Assembly: GCA_035760665.1 (NCBI GenBank) | Contig: DASTSN010000105.1 | Location: forward strand, 1 to 64,000 | Reading direction: 5' to 3' | DNA: 64,000 bases | Origin: DASTSN01 sp035760665 | Lineage (GTDB): Bacteria; Bacteroidota; Bacteroidia; Chitinophagales; Chitinophagaceae | Shown here: piece after piece, positions 27,601 to 37,035 of the stretch | Layout of the letters: each line of letters opens with the position of its first letter | Position numbering within the stretch: the first letter of the stretch is position 1 | Notes under the pieces: generated by a model | What the model saw: the letters and a program-made list of their open reading frames with translations, nothing else | Told to the model about the DNA's origin: nothing | Database searches by the model: none | Program-made: the position numbers and the translations under genes

Positions 27601-27990
27601 ATGGATAAGCAAGTCGCTGTCAGAAGTTTACACCTCGAATACAGGTTGTGGATTGCCGAACTGAATTTTGATATTAACCTTCTCAGGATTTTCAACGACC
27701 GCCTGAAAGAACTGGCAACAATAAGTAAAAATGATGTTGCTTCCTCCAGCCGCATCAATGAATTTGGAACCAAATTCAATGCCTGCCGGGACACGATTGA
27801 TGAGTTGCGGCACCGGCTGCACATCGAAAAAATGAACCTGGCGGCAGCCGCAAGGGACAACAAAGCTGCCGATGCCACTATTCCACAGCCCATTGATTAT
27901 GCACAGTTGAGAGATGATTTTTTTGCTTTCCGGGTTACCTTTAAAGAAGTAAAAACAGATTTCCTGCGGTTCGAAGGTCAGCAGAGCTAA
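27601..27990 (+). CDS. Small coiled-coil protein, paralogue of the 17743–18126 protein
   Basis: A 129-residue helical protein with no signal peptide. A Trp at residue 17, the spacing of leucines and the LRHRLHIEKM segment parallel the protein at 17743–18126, and length is nearly equal. The start at 27601 is preferred; an ATG at 27592 would add three residues. It reads divergently from the SDR gene. Function unknown; a structural or regulatory binding role is possible but not shown. Confidence 0.6.
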   Translation: MDKQVAVRSLHLEYRLWIAELNFDINLLRIFNDRLKELATISKNDVASSSRINEFGTKFNACRDTIDELRHRLHIEKMNLAAAARDNKAADATIPQPIDYAQLRDDFFAFRVTFKEVKTDFLRFEGQQS

Positions 27991-28066
27991 GGAGCCATTT
28001 GCAGGCACAACAAATTCCCCGATTGGTGATTATGTGATAAATTCGATTGCCTAAACCGGTTGTTAC

Positions 28067-29953
28067 ATGAAAAAATATTGCCTGCTCTTCTTCGTTTTCC
28101 TTTTGTCATTTTTCAGCATCCATGCACAGGACAGTGCCTGGATCCGCGAACACTACTTCAAAAAAGAAGTGTATATTCCCATGCGCGACGGCGTACGCCT
28201 GTTTACATCGCTGTACATTCCAAAAGATGCCACGACAAAGCATCCTATATTACTAACCCGCACCCCATATTCCTGCGCTCCCTACGGTGAGGATCACTGG
28301 CGCAATTATTGGGACAGTTATCGAAAAGCCTATTTCAGGGAAGGATATATTATGGTTACACAGGATGTTCGCGGCCGCTGGATGAGTGAAGGGCTGTTTG
28401 AAGATGTACGGCCATTTAACCCGCATAAAACATCGGATAAGGATATTGACGAAAGCAGCGACACCTACGATACGATTGACTGGCTGGTAAAAAATATCGA
28501 AAACAACAATGGCAATGTGGGTGTTTTTGGTATTTCGTATCCCGGTTTTTACTCTACGATGGCCGCTGCGAGTAATCACCCGGCCCTGAAGGCAGTGAGT
28601 CCGCAGGCACCGGTAACCAACTGGTTTATTGGTGATGACTTCCACCACAATGGCGCTTTCTTTCAAATGGATGGTTTTGCATTTTATTCTTCTTTTGGTA
28701 AGCCCCGCCCAAAGCCCACGACTGTGGGACCAACAGGGTTCACTTATTACACCCACGATAATTACAAATTTTACCTGGAAACCGGCAGCCTGAAAAACCT
28801 GGCCAGGCTGATGGGCGACAGCATACGGTTTTGGAAAGACCTGTATGCGCATCCCAATTATGATGCCTGGTGGCAGGCAAGGGATGCCCGCAACGCTACA
28901 AAAAACTTACAACCTGCCATGCTTTGGGTAGGTGGCTTATTCGACGCGGAAGATTGCTGGGGTGCCTGGAATGCTTACGAAGCTGCTGAACAAAACAATC
29001 CTGGCAAGACTTTTAACAAAATTGTGGAAGGTCCCTGGTACCATGGCCAGTGGGCAAGCAACGATGGTACCCACCTGGGAAATGTGTATTTTGGCGAAAA
29101 CAGCAGTACCTGGTTCCAGGAACACATAGAACTCCCATTTTTTAATTATTTCCTGAAGGGTGAGGGTGATGTTTCGCAGCTGCCGGAAGCCACCGTTTTT
29201 ATTACCGGGAAAAATGAATGGCAACAGTTTTCCCAATGGCCACCCGCCGGCAAAGAAGATAGGGCTATTTACCTGCAGCCCGGCGGAACATTAAGCTGGG
29301 AAAAACCGTCTGCTACCGGTGGCTTCACGCAATACAGCAGCGACCCGGCCAAACCTGTGCCGTATACGGAGGCTGTTCATTTCAACCGCACAAGGGAATA
29401 CATGACCGACGATCAGCGCTTTGCCGCCCGTCGTCCCGATGTTATCGTTTTTCAGACCGATACCCTGCAGCAAGACCTAACCGTTACAGGTACCGTGATC
29501 GCGGATTTGATGACTAGTATTTCCACAACGGATGCCGATTTTATTGTAAAAGTGATTGATGTATTTCCAGATAATCTTTCTTACAACGATGTGGAAATTT
29601 ATGCTGAAAAAGAGGCTAAAAAATCGTATCCGATGGGCGGCTACCAGATGCTTGTTCGCGGAGAAGTCCTTCGTGGCCGCTACCGCAACAGCTATTCAAA
29701 TCCGTCACCATTTGTACCGGGCAAAATAACCGAAGTGAAATTTGAGCTGCCCTCCATTGCTCATTGCTTTAAAAAAGGCCACCGGCTGATGGTGCAGATA
29801 CAGAGCACCTGGTTCCCGCTGGTAGACCGCAACCCGCAGCAGTTTGTGGACATTTATCACTGCGATGAAAAAGATTTCAAAAAGGCGGACATCAGGATTT
29901 ATCACAATAAGACCAGTAGCAGTAAACTGATTCTGCCGGTATTAAAAAATTAA
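28067..29953 (+). CDS. Secreted CocE/NonD-family hydrolase (S15-type), copy 1
   Basis: A 628-residue secreted hydrolase (signal peptide ending SIHAQ). The alpha/beta-hydrolase triad is visible: Ser157 in GISYPGF, Asp293 in VGGLFDAED and His326 in GPWYHGQW. The C-terminal 200 residues form the jelly-roll domain of X-Pro dipeptidyl peptidases and alpha-amino acid ester hydrolases. YIPMRDGVRLFTSLYIP at the start is typical. Likely substrates are amino-acid esters, peptides or acylated compounds; cocaine esterase is the namesake but not an inference. The next gene, 3 nt downstream, is a close paralogue, so these are tandem duplicates in an operon. Confidence 0.9.
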   Translation: MKKYCLLFFVFLLSFFSIHAQDSAWIREHYFKKEVYIPMRDGVRLFTSLYIPKDATTKHPILLTRTPYSCAPYGEDHWRNYWDSYRKAYFREGYIMVTQDVRGRWMSEGLFEDVRPFNPHKTSDKDIDESSDTYDTIDWLVKNIENNNGNVGVFGISYPGFYSTMAAASNHPALKAVSPQAPVTNWFIGDDFHHNGAFFQMDGFAFYSSFGKPRPKPTTVGPTGFTYYTHDNYKFYLETGSLKNLARLMGDSIRFWKDLYAHPNYDAWWQARDARNATKNLQPAMLWVGGLFDAEDCWGAWNAYEAAEQNNPGKTFNKIVEGPWYHGQWASNDGTHLGNVYFGENSSTWFQEHIELPFFNYFLKGEGDVSQLPEATVFITGKNEWQQFSQWPPAGKEDRAIYLQPGGTLSWEKPSATGGFTQYSSDPAKPVPYTEAVHFNRTREYMTDDQRFAARRPDVIVFQTDTLQQDLTVTGTVIADLMTSISTTDADFIVKVIDVFPDNLSYNDVEIYAEKEAKKSYPMGGYQMLVRGEVLRGRYRNSYSNPSPFVPGKITEVKFELPSIAHCFKKGHRLMVQIQSTWFPLVDRNPQQFVDIYHCDEKDFKKADIRIYHNKTSSSKLILPVLKN

Positions 29954-29956
29954 TAT

Positions 29957-31783
29957 ATGAAGTTGCATCAGATTCCCGGCGTAGTTGTACTTGTGCTCCT
30001 GTTTACACAGGGTTGTAAAGAGGCTAAAAAAGAACCGCCCGGCTTTGTGCGGGAAAACTATACAAAGCGGGAAGTGTATATTCACATGCGTGATGGAGTA
30101 AAACTTTTTACTGCCATATATACACCCAAAGATGCCTCCCAAAAGTACCCCATCCTGCTGATGCGGACACCCTACTCCTGCAGTCCTTATGGCGAAAATA
30201 ATTACCCGTCACAGTTAGGTACGAATGTATCGCTGATGGAAGAAAAATACATTTACGTGTACCAGGATGTACGGGGACGGTATAAAAGTGAAGGCCAGTT
30301 TCGTGAAATGACGCCTGCTAACGATCATAAACAAACGAAAAATGAAACCGACGAAAGCAGTGATACCTACGATACTATTGACTGGCTCTTACAAAATACG
30401 GAGAACAATGGCCGGGTGGGTATTTACGGCATCTCATACCCGGGTTTTTATGCCTCTGCCTCTCTGCCGGATGCGCACCCGGCAATAAAGGCTGTTTCCC
30501 CTCAGGCGCCGGTAACGGATGAATTTGTGGGTGACGACTGTAATCATAACGGTGCGTTTTTCCTGCTGGACAATTTTGATTTCTATAACTATTTTGACGG
30601 TAAGCGTTCTGCCGACAGCCAGGATTACCAGCCGGTATTTACCAATACCTATGCAGATGCGTACCAGTTTTTTTTGAAACTGGGCAGCCTGCACAATGCC
30701 AATACAGCTGCGTATTTTCATGATCCCTCCATGGTTTGGCGGCAGGCCGTTGATCATGATACCTATGACAGTTTTTGGCAGGCCAGAAATATCCGTCCGC
30801 ATTTAAAAAATATCAAACCGGCAGTATTGATTGTGGGCGGCTGGTACGATGCCGAAGATTTATTTGGAGCCCTGCGTACATACGAGGCCATAGAAACGCA
30901 GACACCGGGCAATAACAACCGGCTGGTAATGGGTCCCTGGACACATGGAGCCTGGGCCAAAAAAAGCTGGACCGATTTTGGCGGGTATAATTTTGGCAGC
31001 AATGTGAACCAGTATTATAAGGATTCAATTGAAACCCGGTTTTTTAATTATTACCTGAAAGATAAAGGGAGCTTTAACAGGCCGGAGGTCACGGTATTTG
31101 AAACCGGCAGCAATCAATGGAAAACGTACAACAGCTGGCCGGCAGCGAATGCCGTAACCACCACGTTTTATTTTCAAACGGGAAAGAAACTCTCCACGCA
31201 GAAACCCGGAGCTGCAACAAGCTTTGACAGTTATACCAGTGATCCCGCCAACCCTGTTCCCTATACTGACAGTGTACACGAAGAACGAAACAATGCCTAT
31301 ATGATCGAAGACCAGCGTTTTGCCGCCCGGCGACCTGATGTACTGCTCTTTGAATCGGATACACTTACCAATGATATAACGGTAACGGGCAGGCTCAAAG
31401 CAAATTTATATGTTTCCACCACGGGCACTGATGCGGATTTTATTGTAAAACTGATTGATGAATATCCCAATGGCGTTCAGCGGATGGTACGGGCAGAAGT
31501 ATTTCGGGGAAAATTCAGGCACAGCTATGAAAAACCGGAAGCATTTGTACCCGGTAAAATTGAGCACATTGCCTTTGACCTGAACGAGATTGCCCACTGT
31601 TTTAAAAAAGGACACCGGATTACCGTGCAGGTGCAAAGCAGCTGGTTTCCGCTGGTAGACCGCAACCCACAAAAGTTTATGAAAATTCCGGACGCCCAAG
31701 AAAGTGATTTTCAAAAAGCCGGTATCCGGGTGTACCATGATGCAAAAAACTGTTCCAATATTGTATTGCCCATCCTGCAATAA
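29957..31783 (+). CDS. CocE/NonD-family hydrolase lipoprotein, copy 2
   Basis: A 608-residue paralogue of the upstream gene: the same domain order, Ser160 in GISYPGF, the Asp in VGGWYDAED and the His in GPWTHGAW. It differs in its start, which is a lipoprotein signal (LFTQGC, Cys20) rather than a cleaved type I signal. One copy is therefore soluble and one membrane-anchored. It also lacks a short segment near residue 500 that copy 1 has (an acidic and lysine-rich piece before MVRAEVFRG). Spacing of 3 nt to the first copy implies co-transcription. Different substrate range or localisation of the two copies is an inference. Confidence 0.9.
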   Translation: MKLHQIPGVVVLVLLFTQGCKEAKKEPPGFVRENYTKREVYIHMRDGVKLFTAIYTPKDASQKYPILLMRTPYSCSPYGENNYPSQLGTNVSLMEEKYIYVYQDVRGRYKSEGQFREMTPANDHKQTKNETDESSDTYDTIDWLLQNTENNGRVGIYGISYPGFYASASLPDAHPAIKAVSPQAPVTDEFVGDDCNHNGAFFLLDNFDFYNYFDGKRSADSQDYQPVFTNTYADAYQFFLKLGSLHNANTAAYFHDPSMVWRQAVDHDTYDSFWQARNIRPHLKNIKPAVLIVGGWYDAEDLFGALRTYEAIETQTPGNNNRLVMGPWTHGAWAKKSWTDFGGYNFGSNVNQYYKDSIETRFFNYYLKDKGSFNRPEVTVFETGSNQWKTYNSWPAANAVTTTFYFQTGKKLSTQKPGAATSFDSYTSDPANPVPYTDSVHEERNNAYMIEDQRFAARRPDVLLFESDTLTNDITVTGRLKANLYVSTTGTDADFIVKLIDEYPNGVQRMVRAEVFRGKFRHSYEKPEAFVPGKIEHIAFDLNEIAHCFKKGHRITVQVQSSWFPLVDRNPQKFMKIPDAQESDFQKAGIRVYHDAKNCSNIVLPILQ

Positions 31784-31869
31784 AATAATAAGAAAGAGGT
31801 ATTTTTCAGGTTGGATTGGAATAACGATAACAGTACACTTGCATTGAAAAAATTAAATCGCCCCAAAAA

Positions 31870-33555
31870 ATGAAAATCCCTGCTTTATGCCTGGCTATTT
31901 CGCTTAGTGCGCTGAGTTATGCCCAGGTTAGTATCATCCCGGAACCAGTTGAAATGAAAGAACCGAAAACTGCTGCAAAGTTTTCCATCACACCAGCCAC
32001 ACAACTAGTGCTGGAAGGAAGCGGCCTCGAAAATTCGGCAAATTTTTTTAACGACTACCTCCAACAGTTTTACCATTTCAAATTAAAAACAGTAACCAGT
32101 GCCAAAGGAACGAATGCTATTGTTTTGAATTATGAGCGAATGGACAAGCCGGTACCCGGCGCTTACCGTCTTACCGTTGGTGGCAGGGGCGTGTATATTG
32201 CCGGCGATAACGAGAACGGTGTTTTTTATGGCATCCAATCGTTAATTCAACTGTTGCCGGTCCCCGATGCCAGCACAAAAATCACCGGAAACAAACTGCC
32301 AATCCCCTATGTTTCCATTGTTGATTATCCCCGTTTTGCTTATCGCGGTCTGCACCTTGACGTGGGCCGGCATTTTATGCCTGTTTCGTTTATAAAAAAA
32401 TACATTGATTACATCGCCCTGCACAAAATGAATTATTTCCACTGGCACCTGACGGAAGACCAGGGCTGGCGCATTGAAATAAAAAAATATCCGCGACTCA
32501 CCTCCGTAGGTGCCTGGAGAAACGGCACGATCATCGGTCACTTTCCCGGCAAGGGCAACGATAACACCCGCGACGGTGGTTTTTATACGCAGGAAGACAT
32601 CAAAGATATCGTGCAGTATGCTGCCAATCGCTACATTACCATCATTCCGGAAATTGAAATGCCAGGCCATGGCAGCGCCGCAATAGCCGCGTATCCTTAC
32701 CTGAGTTGTTTCCCCGACAAACCGACCATTGACTATTTCCCTAAAAAATCTACCTGGTCAGGAGACAGCACCGGTAAACAGGTGCAACAAACCTGGGGCG
32801 TATTTTCCGATGTTTTTTGTGCCGGAAAAGAATCCACCTTCCAGTTCCTGGAAGATGTACTGGACGAAGTGATGGAACTATTCCCGTCAAAATATATTCA
32901 TATAGGAGGTGATGAATGTCCAAAGAATAATTGGAAACAATGCCCGCTGTGCCAGGAACGTATGAAAGAAAATGGCCTGGCGGATGAACATGCCCTGCAG
33001 AGTTATTTTATTCAGCGGATTGAAAAGTATCTTAACAGTAAAGGGCGAAGCATTATAGGCTGGGATGAAATACTGGAAGGCGGCCTGGCACCCAATGCCA
33101 CTGTGATGAGCTGGCGTGGTGAAAAAGGCGGTATTGAAGCTGCCAAACAAAAACATGCTGTGATCATGACGCCCACCACGTACGTGTATTTTGATTATAG
33201 CCAAACAAAAAATGAAGACTCGGTTGTCATAGGCGGATACCTGCCCTTAGATAAAGTATACAATTACGAACCGTTCCCCAATGAGCTGTCGGCTGATGAA
33301 GCGGGTTATATTATGGGAGCACAGGCCAATGTGTGGACGGAATACATGAAGTATCCCTCCAAAGTTGAGTATATGATTTTTCCACGCCTCACAGCGCTAA
33401 GTGAAGTGTTATGGTCACCCAAGGAGAAAAAAGACTGGAACAGCTTTCAGCAACGGTTGCGCACTCAGTTTAAGCGTTACGATTTGTGGAACGCCAGTTA
33501 CAGCAAAGCCCTATTGGACCCAAAAGCAAGCATTGAAAAACCAAGGGCGCAATAA
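31870..33555 (+). CDS. Secreted beta-N-acetylhexosaminidase, GH20
   Basis: A 561-residue exported enzyme (signal ending LSYAQ) with a GH20b-type N-terminal domain (about 20–150) and a GH20 barrel. The catalytic pair Asp348–Glu349 is in HIGGDECPKNNW; Glu acts as acid/base and Asp helps the substrate acetamido group attack. HWHLTEDQGWRIEIKKYP and WDEILEGG are further family marks. It removes terminal GlcNAc or GalNAc from chitin fragments or glycans. Its product matches the downstream gene: glucosamine-6-phosphate deaminase fused to a PIG-L domain, about 200 nt away on the same strand. Confidence 0.95.
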   Translation: MKIPALCLAISLSALSYAQVSIIPEPVEMKEPKTAAKFSITPATQLVLEGSGLENSANFFNDYLQQFYHFKLKTVTSAKGTNAIVLNYERMDKPVPGAYRLTVGGRGVYIAGDNENGVFYGIQSLIQLLPVPDASTKITGNKLPIPYVSIVDYPRFAYRGLHLDVGRHFMPVSFIKKYIDYIALHKMNYFHWHLTEDQGWRIEIKKYPRLTSVGAWRNGTIIGHFPGKGNDNTRDGGFYTQEDIKDIVQYAANRYITIIPEIEMPGHGSAAIAAYPYLSCFPDKPTIDYFPKKSTWSGDSTGKQVQQTWGVFSDVFCAGKESTFQFLEDVLDEVMELFPSKYIHIGGDECPKNNWKQCPLCQERMKENGLADEHALQSYFIQRIEKYLNSKGRSIIGWDEILEGGLAPNATVMSWRGEKGGIEAAKQKHAVIMTPTTYVYFDYSQTKNEDSVVIGGYLPLDKVYNYEPFPNELSADEAGYIMGAQANVWTEYMKYPSKVEYMIFPRLTALSEVLWSPKEKKDWNSFQQRLRTQFKRYDLWNASYSKALLDPKASIEKPRAQ

Positions 33556-33589
33556 TAGCCTCATTACTCAAATTCTTCTAAACTATTGC

Positions 33590-33618
33590 CACATCTCCGT
33601 TCCTACAACGGAGATGTG
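33590..33618 (+). terminator. Hairpin after the GH20 gene
   Basis: A perfect 12-bp stem, CACATCTCCGTT (33590–33601) with AACGGAGATGTG (33607–33618), has a 5-nt loop and lies 35 nt after the stop. There is no T tract, so it may be a processing or partial termination site. Confidence 0.5.
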
Positions 33619-33713
33619 CTGTATACACAAACGATTGTTCTGCCTACAACCGGCAAGGTTATTGGCAAAAGAAAAAAAGAAAAAGCAACAGTGGCTTTCT
33701 CCTATTTTGACTT

Positions 33714-33721
33714 TAATTTCG
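33714..33721 (+). promoter_or_regulatory. Candidate -7 element of nagB-like gene
   Basis: TAATTTCG, close to the Bacteroidota TAnnTTTG element, lies 31 nt before the ATG. No clean TTTG element is visible at the expected distance, so support is limited. Confidence 0.35.
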
Positions 33722-33752
33722 TGACTCCTCTTAACATGAAATCTGTATTAAC

Positions 33753-35660
33753 ATGAGTATGGTTGATTCATTTGAAAAAATCCCCTGCAAAATTTATCCC
33801 GACATGCAAAGCGGCTCGCTGGAAGTAGCGAAAGAAATCGCAGCGCTGATCAGAGACAAACAAGCTAAAAAAGAAAAATGCGTCCTGGGACTGGCCACCG
33901 GTTCCACACCAAAAACATTGTATAGCGAGCTGGTGAGACTGCACAAAGAAGAAGGCCTTAGTTTCAAAAATGTCATCACCTTTAATCTTGACGAATATTA
34001 TCCCATTGATAATGATGCGATGCAGAGTTACAATAATTACATGCATCGTTTGCTGTTTAATCACATCGATATTGACCCGGCAAACATCCACATTCCCAAT
34101 GGTGAATTACCCAAAGAAGAAGTAAAAGCGCATTGTGTGGACTATGAAAAAAAGATTGAAGAGGCGGGCGGCATTGACCTGCAGGTGCTGGGCATCGGGA
34201 ATAACGGGCATATTGGCTTCAACGAACCTGGTTCGAGTATTTTTTCCAGAACAAGACTGATTTCACTGGAAAACTCCACCCGCATTGCCAACTCCTATGA
34301 ATTTGCAACCATCTCTGAAGTGCCGCGCATGGCCATTACCATGGGCCTGAGTACCATCCTAAAAGCAAGGCGGATTGTATTGCTGGCCTGGGGGCCCGGC
34401 AAAGCACCTATCGTACAAAAAGCGGTTGAAGGGCATGTAACCGAACAGGTGCCGGCCAGCCTGCTGCAGCAGCACAACGATTGCAGCTTTGTGATAGATG
34501 AAGCTGCCGCTGCCGAACTGACCCGCTATAAATCGCCCTGGCTAACCGGCGAATGCGAATGGACGGATAAGATGATCAAGAAAGCTGTGGTAAATATGGC
34601 GCTGAAACTTGACAAGCCCGTTCTTTCGCTGACCAATAATGACTACAATGAATTTGGCCTGAGCGACCTGCTGGTGGAAAAGGGCGATGCATATGAAATC
34701 AACCTCCAGGTATTTTATATGCTGCGTGATTCCATTACAGGCTGGCCCGGCGGAAAACCCAATGCGGTTATTCCCAACCACCCGGAACGCTCCGTCCCCT
34801 ACCCCAAACGTGTCATCATTTTTTCGCCCCACCCGGATGACGATATCATCAGCATGGGCGGCACGTTCCAGCGCTTGCACGACCAGGGGCATGACGTGCA
34901 TGTGGGTTATCAAACCTCTGGCAATATTGCAGTGACAGATGAGTTCGTTACACGTTTCCTCGATTTTGCCGTAGGTTTTGAACAAATTGCGGGTATTGAT
35001 ACCAGTAAGTCCGACAAAATTCTGGCTGACGCACGCCAGTTTCTTGCTCAGAAGAAAAAAAACCAGGTGGATACACCCGAGATCCGCGCCATTAAAGGAC
35101 TGATCCGCCGCTGCGAAGCAAGGGCAACCTGCCGCTATGTCGGCATCAAAGATGAGAATATACATTTTCTCAACCTGCCATTTTATGAAACGGGAACGAT
35201 TGAAAAAAGCCCCATGAGCGAGGCGGATATCAAAATCACCATGGATCTTTTGAAGAAGATAAAACCACACCAGGTATATTGTGCCGGCGACCTCGCCGAT
35301 CCGCACGGAACACATAAAGTCTGCCTCGATATTGTTTTCGAATCCCTGAGGCGCTTAAAGGCCGCTGGCGAAAACTGGATCAAAGATTGCTGGCTGTGGC
35401 TGTATAAAGGTGCCTGGCAGGAATGGAACATTGAGGAAATTGAAATGGCGATTGCAATGAGTCCCGACCAGGTGCTGAAAAAGCGTTATGGCATCTTCAT
35501 CCACCAGTCACAAAAAGACATGGTGCCCTTCCAGGGTTCTGACACCAGGGAATTCTGGCAGCGGGCGGAGGAGCGCAACAAGGCTACGGCCGATTTGTAT
35601 GCCAAACTGGGCCTTACACATTTTGCAGCCATGGAAGCTTTTGTGCGTTGGCACTATTGA
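33753..35660 (+). CDS. Glucosamine-6-phosphate deaminase fused to a PIG-L deacetylase-like domain
   Basis: A 635-residue two-domain protein. Residues 1–260 are a glucosamine-6-phosphate deaminase/isomerase: GLATGSTPKTL (46–56), Asp80 in FNLDEYY and His153 in GNNGHIGFNEPG. Residues 350–635 are a PIG-L/LmbE-type deacetylase-like domain with SPHPDDD (358–364). The first converts glucosamine-6-phosphate to fructose-6-phosphate and ammonia. The second may deacetylate GlcNAc-type substrates, but this is inferred from the family. This architecture is known in Bacteroidota. The adjoining GH20 gene supports a joint role in chitin or glycan amino-sugar use. Confidence 0.92.
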   Translation: MSMVDSFEKIPCKIYPDMQSGSLEVAKEIAALIRDKQAKKEKCVLGLATGSTPKTLYSELVRLHKEEGLSFKNVITFNLDEYYPIDNDAMQSYNNYMHRLLFNHIDIDPANIHIPNGELPKEEVKAHCVDYEKKIEEAGGIDLQVLGIGNNGHIGFNEPGSSIFSRTRLISLENSTRIANSYEFATISEVPRMAITMGLSTILKARRIVLLAWGPGKAPIVQKAVEGHVTEQVPASLLQQHNDCSFVIDEAAAAELTRYKSPWLTGECEWTDKMIKKAVVNMALKLDKPVLSLTNNDYNEFGLSDLLVEKGDAYEINLQVFYMLRDSITGWPGGKPNAVIPNHPERSVPYPKRVIIFSPHPDDDIISMGGTFQRLHDQGHDVHVGYQTSGNIAVTDEFVTRFLDFAVGFEQIAGIDTSKSDKILADARQFLAQKKKNQVDTPEIRAIKGLIRRCEARATCRYVGIKDENIHFLNLPFYETGTIEKSPMSEADIKITMDLLKKIKPHQVYCAGDLADPHGTHKVCLDIVFESLRRLKAAGENWIKDCWLWLYKGAWQEWNIEEIEMAIAMSPDQVLKKRYGIFIHQSQKDMVPFQGSDTREFWQRAEERNKATADLYAKLGLTHFAAMEAFVRWHY

Positions 35661-35685
35661 CAGCTGCCCGGAGGAATCAACGCAT

Positions 35686-36732
35686 TTAGTACTTACCCGG
35701 CGCTGATTCTTCCGCGTTAGCCGCATCCGTGGTTACAAATTCGTTCATATAAATATTGAACAACACAATCACGTAGCTAATCAGGAGCGGACCAAAAATG
35801 AGCCCGATGAATCCAAAAAGACCGAGGCCCACAATCACCCCCAAAATTGTTACCACAGGGTGTACATCTCCAATTTTTTTCAATAACGTTATGCGGGCAA
35901 GGTAATCTACATTTCCCGTTACAATCAGGCTGTACAGTAAAAGACCGGTTGCCTGCCAGTCCTGTCCGATGACGTACATATATATCACCAGTGGCACCCA
36001 AACAATCATGGTACCCACTACCGGAAAGAAGGCAAATATGCCGGTCAGAAATCCCCAGATGGCAAACTCATTTACCCCAAAAATGAAATAGCCCAATGCC
36101 GCAAAAAGCCCCTGGATAATAGAAATGATCGGAATACCAAGCGCATTGGCTTTGATCATTTTTTTTGTTTCGGATGCAAGAATGTTAATATTATCCGGCT
36201 TTAAAGGAATAATGCGCGACAGGTATTGCTCCATTTCCTTCCCGTTGTAAAGCATGTAGTACAACACAAACAGCATGATGCCCAGGTTTGAAATCAGGTT
36301 GGCCGTACTGTTAATCATGCCGGGAATCAGTGCTGCTACCCGGTTCAGAAGCTGCGTCAGCGATTCTTTTGATAAAAAATTAGCCCCCATTTTTTCCTGT
36401 ATCAGGATCACGGAACTTTTGGCTGATTCAAAATAGCTGCTGGGATCTGTTAAGAACACCTGCAGCTTAGGACTGATTAATGTAATAGCCAGATATACCG
36501 GCAGCCCCAGCAGCAGCAGGTAATAAACGATGAACAACAGCGCTGCCCGGCCTTTTTTCCATTTGCGGGCATAAATCAGCTGAAAATAATTTGCACGGCT
36601 CAGAATATAAAGGGTGACAGCTCCCAGCAAACCCGGAATGAAAATATACAGCTCCCGGATAACGAGGAACAACAATAACAGGATAATCGAAAGCAGCAGC
36701 AGTTGTCGTATGCGGTGATTGAAGTCTGGCAT
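35686..36732 (-). CDS. AI-2E family transporter (PerM-like)
   Basis: A 348-residue integral membrane protein with seven or eight hydrophobic segments: a paired start (LLLLSIILLLLFLVIRELYI), then a polar middle region and a multi-segment C-terminal half including GFLTGIFAFFPVVGTMIVWVP. This is the AI-2E/PerM family layout, whose members export small molecules or ions; some act as Na+/H+ antiporters. The cargo here is unknown. It converges with the NagB fusion across 25 nt. Confidence 0.88.
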   Translation of the reverse strand: MPDFNHRIRQLLLLSIILLLLFLVIRELYIFIPGLLGAVTLYILSRANYFQLIYARKWKKGRAALLFIVYYLLLLGLPVYLAITLISPKLQVFLTDPSSYFESAKSSVILIQEKMGANFLSKESLTQLLNRVAALIPGMINSTANLISNLGIMLFVLYYMLYNGKEMEQYLSRIIPLKPDNINILASETKKMIKANALGIPIISIIQGLFAALGYFIFGVNEFAIWGFLTGIFAFFPVVGTMIVWVPLVIYMYVIGQDWQATGLLLYSLIVTGNVDYLARITLLKKIGDVHPVVTILGVIVGLGLFGFIGLIFGPLLISYVIVLFNIYMNEFVTTDAANAEESAPGKY

Positions 36733-36831
36733 AACCCTGCTAAGATACTGTATTGTTGGGGTGAAATTTTAAAACAGGTATTCCCATCACTAACAGGTAC
36801 CTTATCAAAGCTTGCTAACTATTCAGCTGCC

Positions 36832-36863
36832 AAAAAAATCGCCTCACATTGCTGCGAGGCGAT
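36832..36863 (-). terminator. Terminator of tRNA-Arg
   Basis: An 8-bp stem ATCGCCTC/GAGGCGAT (36838–36845 and 36856–36863) with a 10-nt loop is followed on the minus strand by seven T residues, starting 6 nt after the tRNA 3' end. Confidence 0.85.
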
Positions 36864-36868
36864 ACCCG

Positions 36869-36942
36869 TGATCCCGTCAGGATTCAAACCTGAAACCTTC
36901 TGATCCGTAGTCAGATGCTCTATTCAGTTGAGCTACGGGACC
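36869..36942 (-). tRNA. tRNA-Arg (anticodon ACG)
   Basis: The minus strand folds as a tRNA: acceptor GGTCCCG with CGGGATC, a D arm with TAGCTCAACTGAATAGAGC, an anticodon arm TCTGA-CTACGGA-TCAGA giving anticodon ACG, and a T arm with GGTTTGAATCC. ACG is normally edited to ICG and reads CGU, CGC and CGA. The CCA tail is not encoded. A good terminator follows. Confidence 0.95.
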
Positions 36943-36980
36943 ATCCTTTTTATCGGGCGGCAAAAATAAGGATAGTTTCT

Positions 36981-37013
36981 TTTGCCCCCAAACTTTCCGC
37001 ATTTTTAGTTTCT
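36981..37013 (+). promoter_or_regulatory. Candidate promoter of rlmH
   Basis: TTTG (36981–36984) is separated by 21 nt from TAGTTTCT (37006–37013). This matches the Bacteroidota sigma factor pattern TTTG-N19-21-TAnnTTTG and lies 23 nt before the start codon. Confidence 0.5.
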
Positions 37014-37035
37014 TTACAGCTCAAAGCAGTACATC

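Noticed and set aside
34542..35315. A 257-codon minus-strand frame inside the NagB fusion
   Set aside because: It mirrors the PIG-L domain coding sequence and has no recognisable domain.
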